Below, one piece after another: positions 23,145 through 34,039 of a stretch of 64,000 bases of DNA. Origin of the DNA: Acheta domesticus (Eukaryota > Arthropoda > Insecta > Orthoptera > Gryllidae); contig JAHLJT010008756.1 in assembly GCA_031308135.1 (NCBI GenBank), positions 65,068,232 to 65,132,231 on the forward strand, read 5' to 3'. Numbering within the stretch: the stretch's first letter is position 1; every line of letters begins with the position of its first letter. The notes under the pieces were generated by a model. The model did no database searches. It saw only the letters and a list, made by a program, of their open reading frames with translations, and was not told the origin of the DNA. The position numbers and the translations under genes are program-made.

Positions 23145-23505
23145 GAACGGTGGCTCAGGGCGTCAAAATGATGTCATTGCAGTGCCTCTGACCCGGAGGT
23201 TGTAGGTTCGAGTCCCGACGGTGGTAGGATTTTCGACTATAACTACATGGCTAGGTGGAATTCAGTTACTATTTAGAGGAGAAATGTAGCGGCAGACTGC
23301 TCTGATCGATAATTTTCTGTGGTTTCTCCGATCAACACTACGCATATGCCGAAGCAGTATATTAACAAACGAGGAACGAGTGGGACGGCGCGATCTTTCC
23401 GTTTTCTCTCTTACACACACGTACACTTACATGCACTACACTACCACACATGCCGGGAGATCGGTCAAGAGCTTAGAACTTGTTCCGGCTAAGGCGGTGC
23501 CAATG
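23145..23505 (+). mobile_element. tRNA-derived SINE, copy G (3'-truncated)
   Basis: A-box-like 'tggctcagggcg' (about 23151) and B box 'ggttcgagtcc' (23205-23215). The body follows, to 'cacatgccgggagatcggtc' and 'gcttagaacttgttccggct', stopping near 23502 before the usual 3' end. Confidence 0.85.
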
Positions 23506-23879
23506 GTGCGGGAAGAACGAGGAAAGCCCTGCGCCTACCGTGCATGCGTTTACCGAGTCACTGCGTGCAAATTACGAGGAAGGGCATAAAAGGAGGAAAA
23601 AATAGGGCATCAGGGTCATCTCTCACGCGAGGAATTATCTGATCGATCAAGATAATGCAAATAGCATTCTCTTTGTGATGCACGATCTAGCATCAGGTAC
23701 TTTAATATTTTAACCTACACAAAATTGTGATTATGAGTCGTTTTATTTCACAAACAAAACATCGAAATCGTAAAACCGAAAGATGAAAATATCGGATTTA
23801 ATAAATCTATTTTTTTAATTAATACAAATTTATAAAATAAATTTTCATAAAACTTCAATGTTTCGAAAATATCGACATC

Positions 23880-24262
23880 GATGACACATCCCTACTCTGA
23901 ATTCCAAATACGCGGGTTCGTTCGCGGATGTGGTGCGTGGATTTTCGAAGGTCAGATAATCCACAGTGGCCAGGTCATGAGTGTGATAAATAAAAGAACC
24001 CTGGTAGGTGCCCGGCAAAATCTCTCCAGCAATTCCCCATCCTGCTCGAATATAGTTAACTGTGACCGACATCTGGCTGAGAAAGTGAGTCAATATCCAG
24101 GTGCTTCACAGGGACGCCAATGAGGCGTCCCACACGTAAATAGTCCCATAGACCCTCTCCGTGGATAGGCTTCAAAGAAAGCCTTCGCTAAATACACGGG
24201 ACCAATGGCCTTGTCACCACAAAATAACCTGTACGATTAATAAATAAAATAAAAATGTGGAA
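23880..24262 (+). mobile_element. Unclassified repeat-like unit with an A-rich tail
   Basis: About 360 bp of moderately GC-balanced sequence ends 'acgggaccaatggccttgtc' followed by an AATAAATAAAATAAAA tail. That is the architecture of a SINE or LINE 3' end inserted on the plus strand. No tRNA-like boxes or coding motifs are visible, so the class is unknown. Confidence 0.35.
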
Positions 24263-24416
24263 AAAACTGCGGAAGGAGGGGGTAGGGTGCGGCTAGTAAT
24301 GCTTGCCAATTTTGCGCGTTGAAAAGCGTCAGATGCGGAGAGAGAGCGACATTCAAAAAAGTAATAGAACGTTCAAATAGGTCTCATATTGAATGTCATA
24401 CCGTAAGATACCTAAC

Positions 24417-24418
<2 letters not shown>

Positions 24419-24452
<34 letters not shown>

Positions 24453-24490
24453 CCGATCCCATGGCCGAGATTGCTAAGGCAGTAGTGCAT
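24419..24490. repeat. (TAA)11 microsatellite next to a tRNA-like fragment
   Basis: The TAA run at 24419-24451 is followed by 'tggccgagattgctaaggc', which resembles a tRNA-Leu/Ser A-box region. There is no B box downstream, so it is at most a SINE head fragment. Confidence 0.55.
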
Positions 24491-26182
24491 TTCCGTCAAA
24501 AGTATGCAACTGCCCGTGTTTTTAAACAATTGTTCAAGGTGTCATTTAAAGTTTTTAAATTGAGGGTTTCATTGCATTGAGAAACAAATCTCTGGATTTT
24601 TTATTGAAGATGAAGGACAGGTTCGAAAAATATATGAATTATTGCTATTTTCATAATTTTAAAGGTTTAATGAAAACTATACCATCGTCATCAATGCCCT
24701 TCTATTAATTAGAAAAATATTTAAAATTGGTACATTTTCAGAAGACTTTTAAAATGCTTGGGCTTTGAATAATGTCCCCAAAATTGAAATATCTTAATGA
24801 TCCTCGGAAAGGCACAGCTAGATCTTACTCTTGTTACGTGTTGCCAAGTTTGAGCTTATAAGCGTCTGATCTGGCAGTTATGCATGACACATCCATCCAT
24901 TCATACTTTTATCACAGAATAGATATTATTCTGTAGTATTATATTTCATAATGTATAATCTGTTCTGTACTTATATCTCAATTTTCGGGTACAAAGCTGC
25001 GTGTCTCTTCTCATCAGTTGTGTCAATTTTAAACATTTTTGAACAGCACTAAAAGACCTCCATCTTAACATGTGTGCGAAGTTACCGTTCAAAAGAACCT
25101 TGAACGCGGTGTTTACAACCGAAAATTTCAAATTGTTTTGTTGAGATTCTAGTTATTTCCTTCCTGAAATTACTATAGTTTGCAGTTACGTAAAACATGA
25201 GTGAATTCACCATGGGGATGTGACGTGGTGAGTTTCTCATATCACCGCGTATCCTGTCTGAACCACCATTCAATCCATAATCATTCATGTATCAGGGTTT
25301 AGCCCTGGAAATCTTCTACGGCTTAATACAAACAGTGCAAGTTAATGGCAAACGTAATGTATCCACATGTGATCACATCCCCATGAGAAGGGATAACTAA
25401 AAGACATACATTTCCCATTCTCTCTGCTCAAAAATACTCGTATGTATGCAATTCATATCATATTACATTACACTCGTCGAACAAACTATAGTCACAATCT
25501 CAACGGCTTTATGTTTTCGGTCGTGTTCTCAACTATCGAATGATATTTAAGTTATGTTAAATCAATTAGAAATAAGATGCTTGTATCAGAAGTGTTGGAA
25601 ACTTTTGTCCAATAAAAGACATCACTTTGTATCATAACTGAACACAGAATGTTGGCATTGTAGTAAGCATGAATATCTAGCGACAAAGTACAATATGCAA
25701 GCAAAGTTATGGGATGAGGATTCTGAGAAAGTATTCTGGTGAAGAAAGGGGTGTCAAGAATCTTGGAAAATGTTAAATGTTTTATGTTACCAATAAACCA
25801 GCACAACTCTACGAAACCAATATTTACCATATCTTAAGGTTAAACAGCTTTCATTAATTAATATAGGCCCCTGATCGTACTTTCAACTGTTAACATGAGT
25901 ATTGTACAGCAACATGTTGCATTGCTGATACCTTCAAAATAATTTAATATTTTGTGTCAAGAGAATCCAAAGTGAACGAATTTACTAATGTACAATGAGT
26001 AATGGGGAACCCAAGGGGGCGGGAGCGGGGAAGTCTGTGGCTTTAAACCCCCTTCCGCCGTAATCAATGATATATATTTAATAATATAGCTTTTACTTAT
26101 TTTCTATATTGACGAAGGCCATCAATACATCAATTGTTAGCGTTGTGAATAATTACAATTAGTTAACTTATAAAAATCCATT
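24491..26182. other. AT-rich DNA, nothing identified
   Basis: Only short open frames on both strands (at most 92 codons), with no motif or repeat boundary seen. Confidence 0.5.
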
Positions 26183-26554
26183 TCAAATACAACATAAATG
26201 AAATAAAACGAAAAAAACATGAGTCAGCTGGTCATGTATCTGTAGCCTCCCCAGGGAGAAACCCTGGGTGCGTCTGTGACAATGAACAATACAAAATATA
26301 GAAGAACCTCTCCAAGCAAAGCCGAGTAGGAATTCATGCCCGAGCAAAGTCGCACTTTCGCCCAGTGTGAAAGACGGCAGCGAGACAACCATCTCGCGGG
26401 TCACGAAGTGGCTTGTCATCACCGAATTCCTCCGCGAGTAGTATCGGAGGCTTTTACCCAGAGGATCCTCCGACGGGAAAGCGCTTAGTAATTTCCCGTT
26501 TCGGATTTCGAAAAAATTCGGCGAACTGCCTCCGTCACCGATGGCCCATCTCAC
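26183..26554 (-). CDS. Unidentified 123-codon open frame
   Basis: This is an intact minus-strand frame beginning MRWAIGDGGSSPNFFEIRNG and ending in hydrophobic FFVLFHLCCI, with ordinary amino-acid composition in an AT-rich setting. It is not low-complexity, unlike most long frames here. I recognise no domain. The sequence on the plus strand is GC-balanced and differs in texture from its flanks, so it could equally be a piece of an unclassified repeat. The chosen start is simply the first ATG. No intron signals, promoter or neighbour gene support it. Confidence 0.2.
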   Translation of the reverse strand: MRWAIGDGGSSPNFFEIRNGKLLSAFPSEDPLGKSLRYYSRRNSVMTSHFVTREMVVSLPSFTLGESATLLGHEFLLGFAWRGSSIFCIVHCHRRTQGFSLGRLQIHDQLTHVFFVLFHLCCI

Positions 26555-26599
26555 AATGAACTTAAGCCGTAGCAGACGTCCACGAAGTGTGTGTCGGGT

Positions 26600-28340
26600 C
26601 CCGAGAGATATCGCTGTGAATTCTCCAGATCCTTCGTCATGGCGCTTTTGTATTTGATCTTGGATGTCATTGGTAAAAAGCAGGTCTTAACTGGCTGCCG
26701 GAATACAATTCACGAGTTAGCAGTCTGGTTTTGGGACAAAATATCCACAATGATTGATTCCCTCTCAAAATCGTCTGACATTTTTCTAATCCTTTTGAAA
26801 TAATACTGAAACAAATATATACAATAAACGTTTCTGGACTAGTCAGAGTTTTTTCACGTTGGACATTTTTATTACAGTTTTCATTTCATATTATTACAAA
26901 TTGTACTCCAGAAATTTAGAGATGTTCGCAATTTGAAGTTTTTTAATTTGAATATTTGTTGTAGAATTCACAATGGATTTTCACTGGTCATCCGTCAGTC
27001 TAAATTATGTCAATTAATGTCACTAGATTGCGTCAAAATATTTGTGCAAACTGATGATCTGCAACTCATTTGATTAACTCTCATATTTCATAGTGTGAGG
27101 AGTAACTTATATTTTTAGACACATTTAGTGATTAGTCATAATATTGTGGAAACTTCCTAAAATTAGACATACGACATTTTTTTCAAATGAAAAGATCTCT
27201 TCTACAGTTGACAGAATATTTTTAAAATTACTTGTGCCTGCGACGCCCCGATGCCATCTTAGTTGTGTGGTGTAAAGTAACAGATAACACCTCATCAGAT
27301 GTGTCGATGGAAATGGAAAGGGAAAAATGTGGGGATAGAGTAACTAAGAGAGAAAGCAGGAGGATAATGAAGGAATAGGAGGTGTTAGAGGGAAATTAAT
27401 AAATGTAATTATAACTAAGTATAATAGGAACAAGAGGGAAGACATTAGAGAAGGGGATGTAAACAAGAGTTGTGAAAACAAAGTAGGAAAGCTGAGGAAA
27501 TAAAGGGCGAGTAATATAAGATGGTGGGGTTCAATCAGAAGTTGTTCCTGATGAAATTTGTGAATACGTTGCCGCCGAATCCGTAAATAAAGCTGAATAA
27601 TAAATGAATGCTGATGATGCTGTTGATAACGTTACCCGGAGTGTGTGATGTTACGACGGCGCAATCGGTAATCAGCCAGCTTGTTGGAATGCTATGGACA
27701 GGTATTCAAAACTTCGATTTCGGAGTAGATACTATTATTTTTGCCCTTTTCTTCCTTAACATTTCAAAGAGGTTTTTAAGAATGGAATTTTGGTAAATAA
27801 ATTCCAGTATTTCGTTATTTTTTACGATTAAAAATCTTCAACATTTTTGCACGCATGCAGCTAATTTCAAAAGTACAATTCAATTATCATTTGTTAGAGT
27901 TGGAAATCACGATACATCTGAGGATCAATTCGCATAGGTAAACTCGTGATTCCTATTTATTGATTTATTTTTATGGTGTATTATTAAATTTCTTAAACTG
28001 AAGCATGACAGAAAAAATTACATTTACTTGAAAACTTTTTCTCCAAAATCTTTTCATTGAAACGAGAGAGAAATATCTAATAACCTTTATCGAATGTATA
28101 ATTATTTAATAGTAATATTCGTACTTGACGTTCAGGATCGTATAGCAAATCGGATTATTACCATCTCCATTTAATAGTGTGAATATACTGATCGCTGAAG
28201 CTAATAACGTAGTAAATACAACACATCATCTATTAAAATGCGCAGTTAAGCATATAAATCGGCGTTTATATCTTAGAACCCTAATCTTAATTCTTGATTT
28301 AATTAACTCCACTGCTACTTAAGGGAATAACGTATGAAAT
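26600..28340. other. AT-rich DNA, nothing identified
   Basis: A purine-rich stretch (about 27300-27510) and a possible LINE-like end with AATAAA near 27580-27600 ('ccgtaaataaagctgaataa') are visible. No coding feature is recognised. Confidence 0.45.
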
Positions 28341-28688
28341 GACTAGTGCACACGAAGTATTCGTTCATCTTCCAACCAGCCATCGACTCCCTGAACCGAT
28401 CTAGCCCACAGCGCGAAAGACCGACCCATTCCACCAATCCAACCGGCGCGGCACGGCGGGGCGGGCAGAAACACCTCCGGGAACTGAAATACGAGCGAAC
28501 CACGCCGGCGAGCGTTACCACAAAGAACTTTAAACCTTCCAAGTTACACCGCACGCTTTTCCGTTCTCCACAAAAAAGTACGTGCGACGCTGTCGGAGAA
28601 GCTGTTAGGAAAGGCACCGCGTAGAAGCGCGTCGGCCATTACGCCCGGGCGAACCGCGCGGCTCGGAAACGTCACGTTTGTTTTTGGT
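28341..28688. other. GC-rich island preceding the hexanucleotide array
   Basis: GC- and CpG-rich non-repetitive sequence ('ccggcgcggcacggcggggc', 'cgcccgggcgaaccgcgcgg'). Open frames of 92-100 codons overlap on opposite strands. It could be a CpG island or an untranslated first exon, but neither can be shown here. Confidence 0.35.
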
Positions 28689-28689
28689 G

Positions 28690-29545
28690 CAGTTGCAGCC
28701 TCCTCCTCCGCCTCCGCCACCACCTCCGCCTCCGCCTCCGCTGCCTCCACCGCCGCCGCCGCCGCCTCCACCTCCGCTGCCTCCACCGCCGTCGCCGCCG
28801 CTGCCTCCGCCTCCGCCTCCGCCTCCCCTCCGCCTCCGCCTCCGTCGCCGCCGCCGCCTTCGCCGCCGCCGCCGCCTCCGCCTCCACCGCCGCCTCCGCC
28901 GCCGCCTCCGCCTCGGCCTCCGCATCCGCCGCCGCTGTCTCCGCCGCCGCCTCCTCTTCCGCCTCCACCGCCGCCTCCGCCGCCGCCGCCGCCGCCGCCG
29001 CCGCCTCCGCCTCTGCCTCCGCCGCCGCCTCCACCTCCGCCGCCGCCTCCGCCTCCGCCGCCGCCTCCGCCTCCGCCTCCGCCTCCGCCTCCGCCTCCGC
29101 CTCCGCCTTCGCCTTCGCCTCCGCCTCCGCCTCCGCCTCCGCCTCCGCCTCCGCCTCCGCCTTCGCCTCCGCCGCCGCCTCCGCCTCTGCCTCCGCCGCC
29201 GCCTCCACCTCCGCCGCCGCCTCCGCCTCCGCCGCCGCCTCCGCCTCCGCCTCCGCCTCCGCCTCCGCCTTCGCCTTCGCCTCCGTCTCCGCCTCCGTCT
29301 CCGCCTCCGCCTTCGCCTCCGCCTTCGCCTTCGCCTCCGCCGCCGCCGCCGCCGCCGCCGCCTCCGCCTCTGCCTCCGCCGCCGCCTCCACCTCCGCCGC
29401 CGCCTCCGCCTCCGCCGCCGCCTCCGCCTCCGCCTCCGCCTCCGCCTCCGCCTCCGCCTCCGCCTCCGCCTCCGTCTCCGCCTCCGCCTTCGCCTTCGCC
29501 TTCGCCTCCACCGCCTCCGCCGCCGTCGCCGTCGCCGTCGCTGCC
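28690..29545. repeat. About 850-bp CCTCCG/CCGCCG-type hexanucleotide array with higher-order structure
   Basis: The plus strand is built almost entirely of cctccg, ccgccg and ccttcg steps in triplet phase. A longer block starting 'ctctgcctccgccgccgcct' recurs at 29011, 29185 and 29368, giving spacings of 174 and 183 bp (both multiples of 3). The array therefore grew by duplicating longer segments as well as hexamers. Three frames stay open for 291-342 codons, because the repeat contains no stop in those phases. Their predicted products are P/L/R-, A/E- or R-rich. Confidence 0.95.
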
Positions 29546-29571
29546 GCCCGTAAAATCGAACCGGATGAAGC

Positions 29572-29700
29572 GGTCGCCGAAGACAAAGCGAAGTTGACGC
29601 CGCTAATGAAACACCGGCCGGCGGAACGAACACGCGCCCGATGGAGCAGGGTGCTCGGCTACTGCCGGACGTCTACAAGCCGTCTCCTGCCCTTTCCCCG
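29572..29700. repeat. Local duplication, left copy
   Basis: The block 'aagacaaagcgaagttgacg' ... 'ccgctaatgaaa' ... 'gaacacgcgcccg' ... 'ggctactg' ... 'ccgtctc' reappears in the same order and orientation at 30331-30475. The left copy abuts the hexanucleotide array and is GC-richer than the right copy. Confidence 0.75.
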
Positions 29701-29842
29701 TTCTAAATGATGACCTGCAGCCTGCGCCTGTATTCCGCTCCGGGTACCAGGGTTCAAATACCCTTCACTCCACAAGGAATTTTTGAAATACAAAGGGGTC
29801 TTGTGGCAGATTTCCTCGAAGGTCTCCTATTGTCATTTTCAA

Positions 29843-29904
<62 letters not shown>
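29701..29904 (+). mobile_element. SINE-like unit with (ATT)20 tail
   Basis: A B-box-like 'gggttcaaatacc' (29750-29762) lies about 90 bp upstream of an uninterrupted (ATT)n run (29844-29904). Short length, a tRNA-like promoter remnant and a short-repeat tail suggest a small tRNA-derived SINE different from the long family. The A box is unclear. Confidence 0.45.
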
Positions 29905-29905
<1 letters not shown>

Positions 29906-30330
29906 CGACATTTTTCTTCCCATCTATTCTCTACTTTTTTACACATGCTTCTGCCTCAAGTACAACGGAACATATTAAACAATTATCCACTTACTCACCA
30001 ATAGACTTATCAGCTTGAACTCGCACTACGGATGAAAGATCATTCAAAAAGAGCATTTTCTTAGAAATATTTAAAATCCAAGCTGCCTGTGATGCTGTAT
30101 GGTTGCGAATTGATTGAAAGCAGTGTATCTATTTTGTACATGAACTAATTTAAATTAAACCTCATCTCAATAATAGCACCTCCCACTTGCAAATGGGTCA
30201 ACATTGAGTTGACTGGTACGAGTTGAATTAGTTCGAAAATAATTTTTTTCATACTTTACTTATTATTATTACTTTATTGTTCAAGATTTCTCGCTGTCTC
30301 TTTTCGTAAAACATAAGAATCAAGCAATTT

Positions 30331-30475
30331 CCAAAGACAAAGCGAAGTTGACACCGCTAATGAAATACGGACTGTAACAAACACGCACCGGACACACGTC
30401 GGGACTCGGGAGAAGCCCTTCATTGCCGGCTACTGTTCGTCATCTGCATCTCGCCACACGCCGTCTCTCTGCATG
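30331..30475. repeat. Local duplication, right copy
   Basis: A diverged copy of 29572-29700 in direct orientation ('aaagacaaagcgaagttgac', 'accgctaatgaaatacgg', 'aacaaacacgcaccgg', 'ggctactg', 'ccgtctc'). It has more AT substitutions, many at positions that are CpG in the left copy, consistent with CpG decay. Confidence 0.75.
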
Positions 30476-32160
30476 CCATCCACCGCAGGTCAATTACCAG
30501 CAATAACCCCCAAGCAACCCGCCATTCCCCAACCTTCATCGTTTATCACAATTTCGTTTTTACGATGCGTTCAAAATTGTGATGCTAATTGTAGACATTC
30601 GCATACGTGCATAGTTGAATAGACCTCAAATTTGAATGGAATTTTGTTAAATTGCTGTTGAAATATTTCGGTTTGGATCGTTATTTATTTTATGTATTAA
30701 AGACAATGAAATATGGTACTGTCGTATCTAATTCTGAAATACCGCAGACCCCACATGGATGTTTTGCCAAAATGATCCTCCAAATGATCCAAAAATATTT
30801 CCATCACACGCTGTTCCGATTCGTGGCGATTAATGTGTTCCAAATTTGCCATAAAAATACAATTTAAAAGAATGAAAACCGTCTTATGAATATAAAACAC
30901 ATTTAAATGTAAAAATAATTTCAAACATACATAAAGCCTTTGTCTCGGTCAAATAATTATTTAACAAAAAATCCTGTCTAAAGTTATTGCCGAGTCCAAA
31001 GACTTAATGTTTGTTCAAAATAATTTTTTTCAGTTAAGTGATTATTTAATATTTTTGATTCGGTTAAACTGATGTTTTAATTTGAATGTTTATTTTTACA
31101 TCTTCAGTATATTTGGTGGAAAAAGAAATATATTGTCTTATTAAAGAAATATATTCCAGTGCCTCTCTTCATCCTTGAGGCGAAAGGTCACGAAGACTTT
31201 TGAAATTTTTTATAATACAAATATTATAATGAAAGCATCACTTGAATCATAAGAGTTCGTGCATTGTTCTCATCCTACAAAAAGTTTAATGAAAACCTAT
31301 GAAACAGTTTCTTGAGAAAACTGTGTTTTCAATTTTTTGGCAAATAGAGATAATGTTATAAATTGCCTACACCATTTGGGATTACAAAGAGTGGCATGTT
31401 TGTCACTCAAGTACTGTATATCTCAAAATTTTGTAGATAAGACAGAATTCGTAAACCTTCAACCAATAAAATTCGGACGTATTCCCTTAGTCGCCCATTC
31501 GACCAAACCTCTCCTTCTCATTATCTTGAAAAAAGTATCAACCAGATAATGTCTTTATATGTTGTTATCATTAAAAAACACGATTTTTTCTCTGAAAATG
31601 TGTCTTTATACGAACTTTGTTGCCTCGTGCCTCCTTTAGCTATTCAATATTCCCATACGTAATTGCAGGCACGGACCCATAGGAAGAAAAATGAAGGTAA
31701 TTTCTCCCCTAAAATTTTTCAGTAACTATGAATTTCAACTTGTCACGAAACTTTCAGGCAAAACTATTTCCGGAAAATCATTAATACGAATAAAATCTCA
31801 GCACGAGCTGAGTGTAGCCTGCGACATTTTACAAAATCTCTAATATGACACATTCAACCAAAATATTTCGAATATTCCCTCCCAAATTCTGTCTCTGAAT
31901 CCGCCCCTGGTAATCCGCACGTAAACAGAAATCAAGTATACATTATATTACAGGTGACAATGCATATTATATTATTTAAATATTTTTATCACATTTTTGT
32001 TTATAATTACTACAGATAACATTCATTTATACATATCATATCTATTATTAACTAAAGATCGAGTAGTGTACAATAAGACGTTCAGCTTCGCTTTAAAACC
32101 AATAAAATTCAGTAATACCAACGTAGATGTAAAGGAAATCATGTTATTACAATCGGTAAA
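30476..32160. other. AT-rich DNA, nothing identified
   Basis: Short open frames only. No repeat boundaries or coding motifs could be supported. Confidence 0.5.
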
Positions 32161-32765
32161 AACCTCTCATCTCAACCGCCGCTGCCACCATCACCACCCT
32201 TCCATCACCATCACCATCCCTCCACCACCACCCCTCCATTACCACCCCTCTGCCACAACCCCTCCACTACCACACCTCCACCACCACCACTTCCACCATC
32301 AACTTCACTCCCAACACACCACCACCACCACCACCATCACCAACTCCACTCCTACTATCACCATCACCTCCTTCACTCTCAGTCCCACCATCTCCACTCC
32401 CACCACCGCCTTCACTCACTCTCAAAACCATCTCCACTCCCGCCATCACCTCCACTTCCACTATCTCCTCCATTCCCACTCCCAACACCACTACCACCTC
32501 CACTCCTACCAGCCCCATCCACTCCTCCACTCTCAGTCCCACCAACATCTCCACTCCCACCACCACCAACACCTCTTTTACTCTCACTATAATCATCACT
32601 TCCTCCACTCCCACCACCACCTCCACTCCCATCACCGTCACCATCACCACCACCATCACCACCACCAATACCACCACTACCGGCGCCACCACCACCAAAC
32701 CATAACAACTTACCAACCCGCAACCAACTTACCCGCATCAACATTACTTCCACTACCACTTCCCT
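32161..32765. repeat. CCA/CACCTCCACT-rich low-complexity tract
   Basis: About 600 bp of 'ccaccaccac', 'ctccactcccaccacc' and 'ccatcaccatcacc' variants. A 273-codon plus frame (31997-32818) and minus frames of 125-149 codons cross it. Their H/T/S/P or V/G/E composition mirrors the repeat. Confidence 0.9.
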
Positions 32766-33029
32766 TTCCACCTCTCCCGCCGTCTGCATCGCTTCTGCGG
32801 CTGCTTCATACGCGTTGACCTCTTCCAGCCGGATTCGTTCTGGCCTTCAGAGCGCGCCCAAGAAGATTCCTGGCCGCTTGACAGCAATTTATTGAAATCG
32901 CTGACAATGGGAAGCAGTAGCTTGCATAACAAAATATTATCCATTTCGTTACAGCGTCAGCTCGACTCATTCACAGTCCGGGTCCAGGTTTTAATTTTCG
33001 GGTCCGGGGATTATGTTTGTATTTGTTCA

Positions 33030-33240
33030 GGGTTCGAGGGGGGTCCCCGTCCGCTCGGTGAGACGCCCCCCTCCCGCGAGAGATATATCGCCAGGCCGAC
33101 GGCCGCCGCGCCGCGCCACGCCGCGCCGCTCCGCTCCGCGCCGCGCCGCCCGACTGGAATGCCTTTGTGTGCGTTTTGCATGCTGAGAGGCCCTCCGCCC
33201 ACTGGAGGGATGGGGCGGGCCCTGCGTACTTACCACATTC
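33030..33240. other. GC-rich block
   Basis: This includes a run of 'cgccgcgcc' and 'gctccgcgccgc' repeats at about 33102-33150. CpG-rich. No exon is recognised. Confidence 0.5.
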
Positions 33241-33279
33241 GTCGCCTTCAGAGTGTCCACTACCCGCGATGTTATTTAT

Positions 33280-33427
33280 GGTTTCTCTCTCTCTCCCTCT
33301 CTCCCCCTCTCCCTCTCTCCCTCTCTCCTTCTCTCCCTCTCTCCTCCTCTCTCCTGCTCTCTTCCCAGCTTATCCTCTCTCCCCCTTCTTCCCCTCCCCC
33401 TCTCTCTTTCTCTCCCTCTCTCCACAT
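33280..33427. repeat. CTCTCTCC-type pyrimidine repeat
   Basis: Nearly pure pyrimidine plus strand made of 'ctctctccct' units. It is shorter-period than the minisatellites at 13.8 and 15.7 kb and lacks their 'cgttc' element. Confidence 0.9.
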
Positions 33428-33796
33428 TCCAGTGGCGTTATGGGATACTTATTATCCTTGCCATTAGCCTCGTCGCTTTCAGAAAGTCCACTCTTCACAC
33501 TGTTCTCGATGGTTGGTCCTCGATTTCTCACCCTGCCTGTCTCTCGTTCACTCTCACTCTCACTCTGGCAGTCTTCCTGCAAATTATACGTCTGAGGTTC
33601 ACCGTGCAGGGGCATTGTGGGGTTCTAATTAGTATTGCAACCGACTTCGCTCCCTCAGAGAGTTGAATCCTTGCGCTGTTCTCGATGTATTTGCCATTTC
33701 TGCTCCCTGCGTCCCTGTCGCCTTCTCGTCCTCCCAAGAAGGAGATTCGACTCCTGTGTTGAACGCATGTTGAGGATATGTACGAAGAACACTGGC

Positions 33797-34038
33797 AGCT
33801 AATCGGCACAGTTGAACTTCAGCGACATCGTGTAGTGAAAATGAAGGAGCTTCTCCCGGCTTTTTCGGCAAATAGCGACGCGCGTGCACGTACTTGACAA
33901 AAGCTGTCTATGCTTCAGTGTGTGTAAATGTAGATGGCGTTGACTTGACAAGCGAGCTTGGGTGGTTGTAGGCCGAAAATGCCTTAAAAGGAGCATTGAC
34001 CACGTGATGTCGCTGAAGTTAAAATGTGCCGATTAGCT
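33797..34038. mobile_element. 242-bp MITE with terminal inverted repeats of about 45 bp
   Basis: The left terminus 'agctaatcggcacagttgaa' and the reverse complement of the right terminus 'agctaatcggcacattttaa' are followed in both by 'cttcagcgacatc' and 'gtg'. Weaker similarity extends inward to 'ctttttcggc' / 'cattttcggc'. There is no open frame of interest. A target duplication is not evident. Confidence 0.85.
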
Positions 34039-34039
34039 T

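Noticed and set aside
28605..29633. A 342-codon arginine-rich minus frame and 291-304 codon partner frames as genes
   Set aside because: All three frames are open because the hexanucleotide array has no stop in those phases. The composition is fully explained by the repeat.
31997..32818. 273-codon histidine/threonine/serine-rich frame
   Set aside because: It follows the CCA/CTCCA low-complexity tract; minus-strand frames are open over the same bases.
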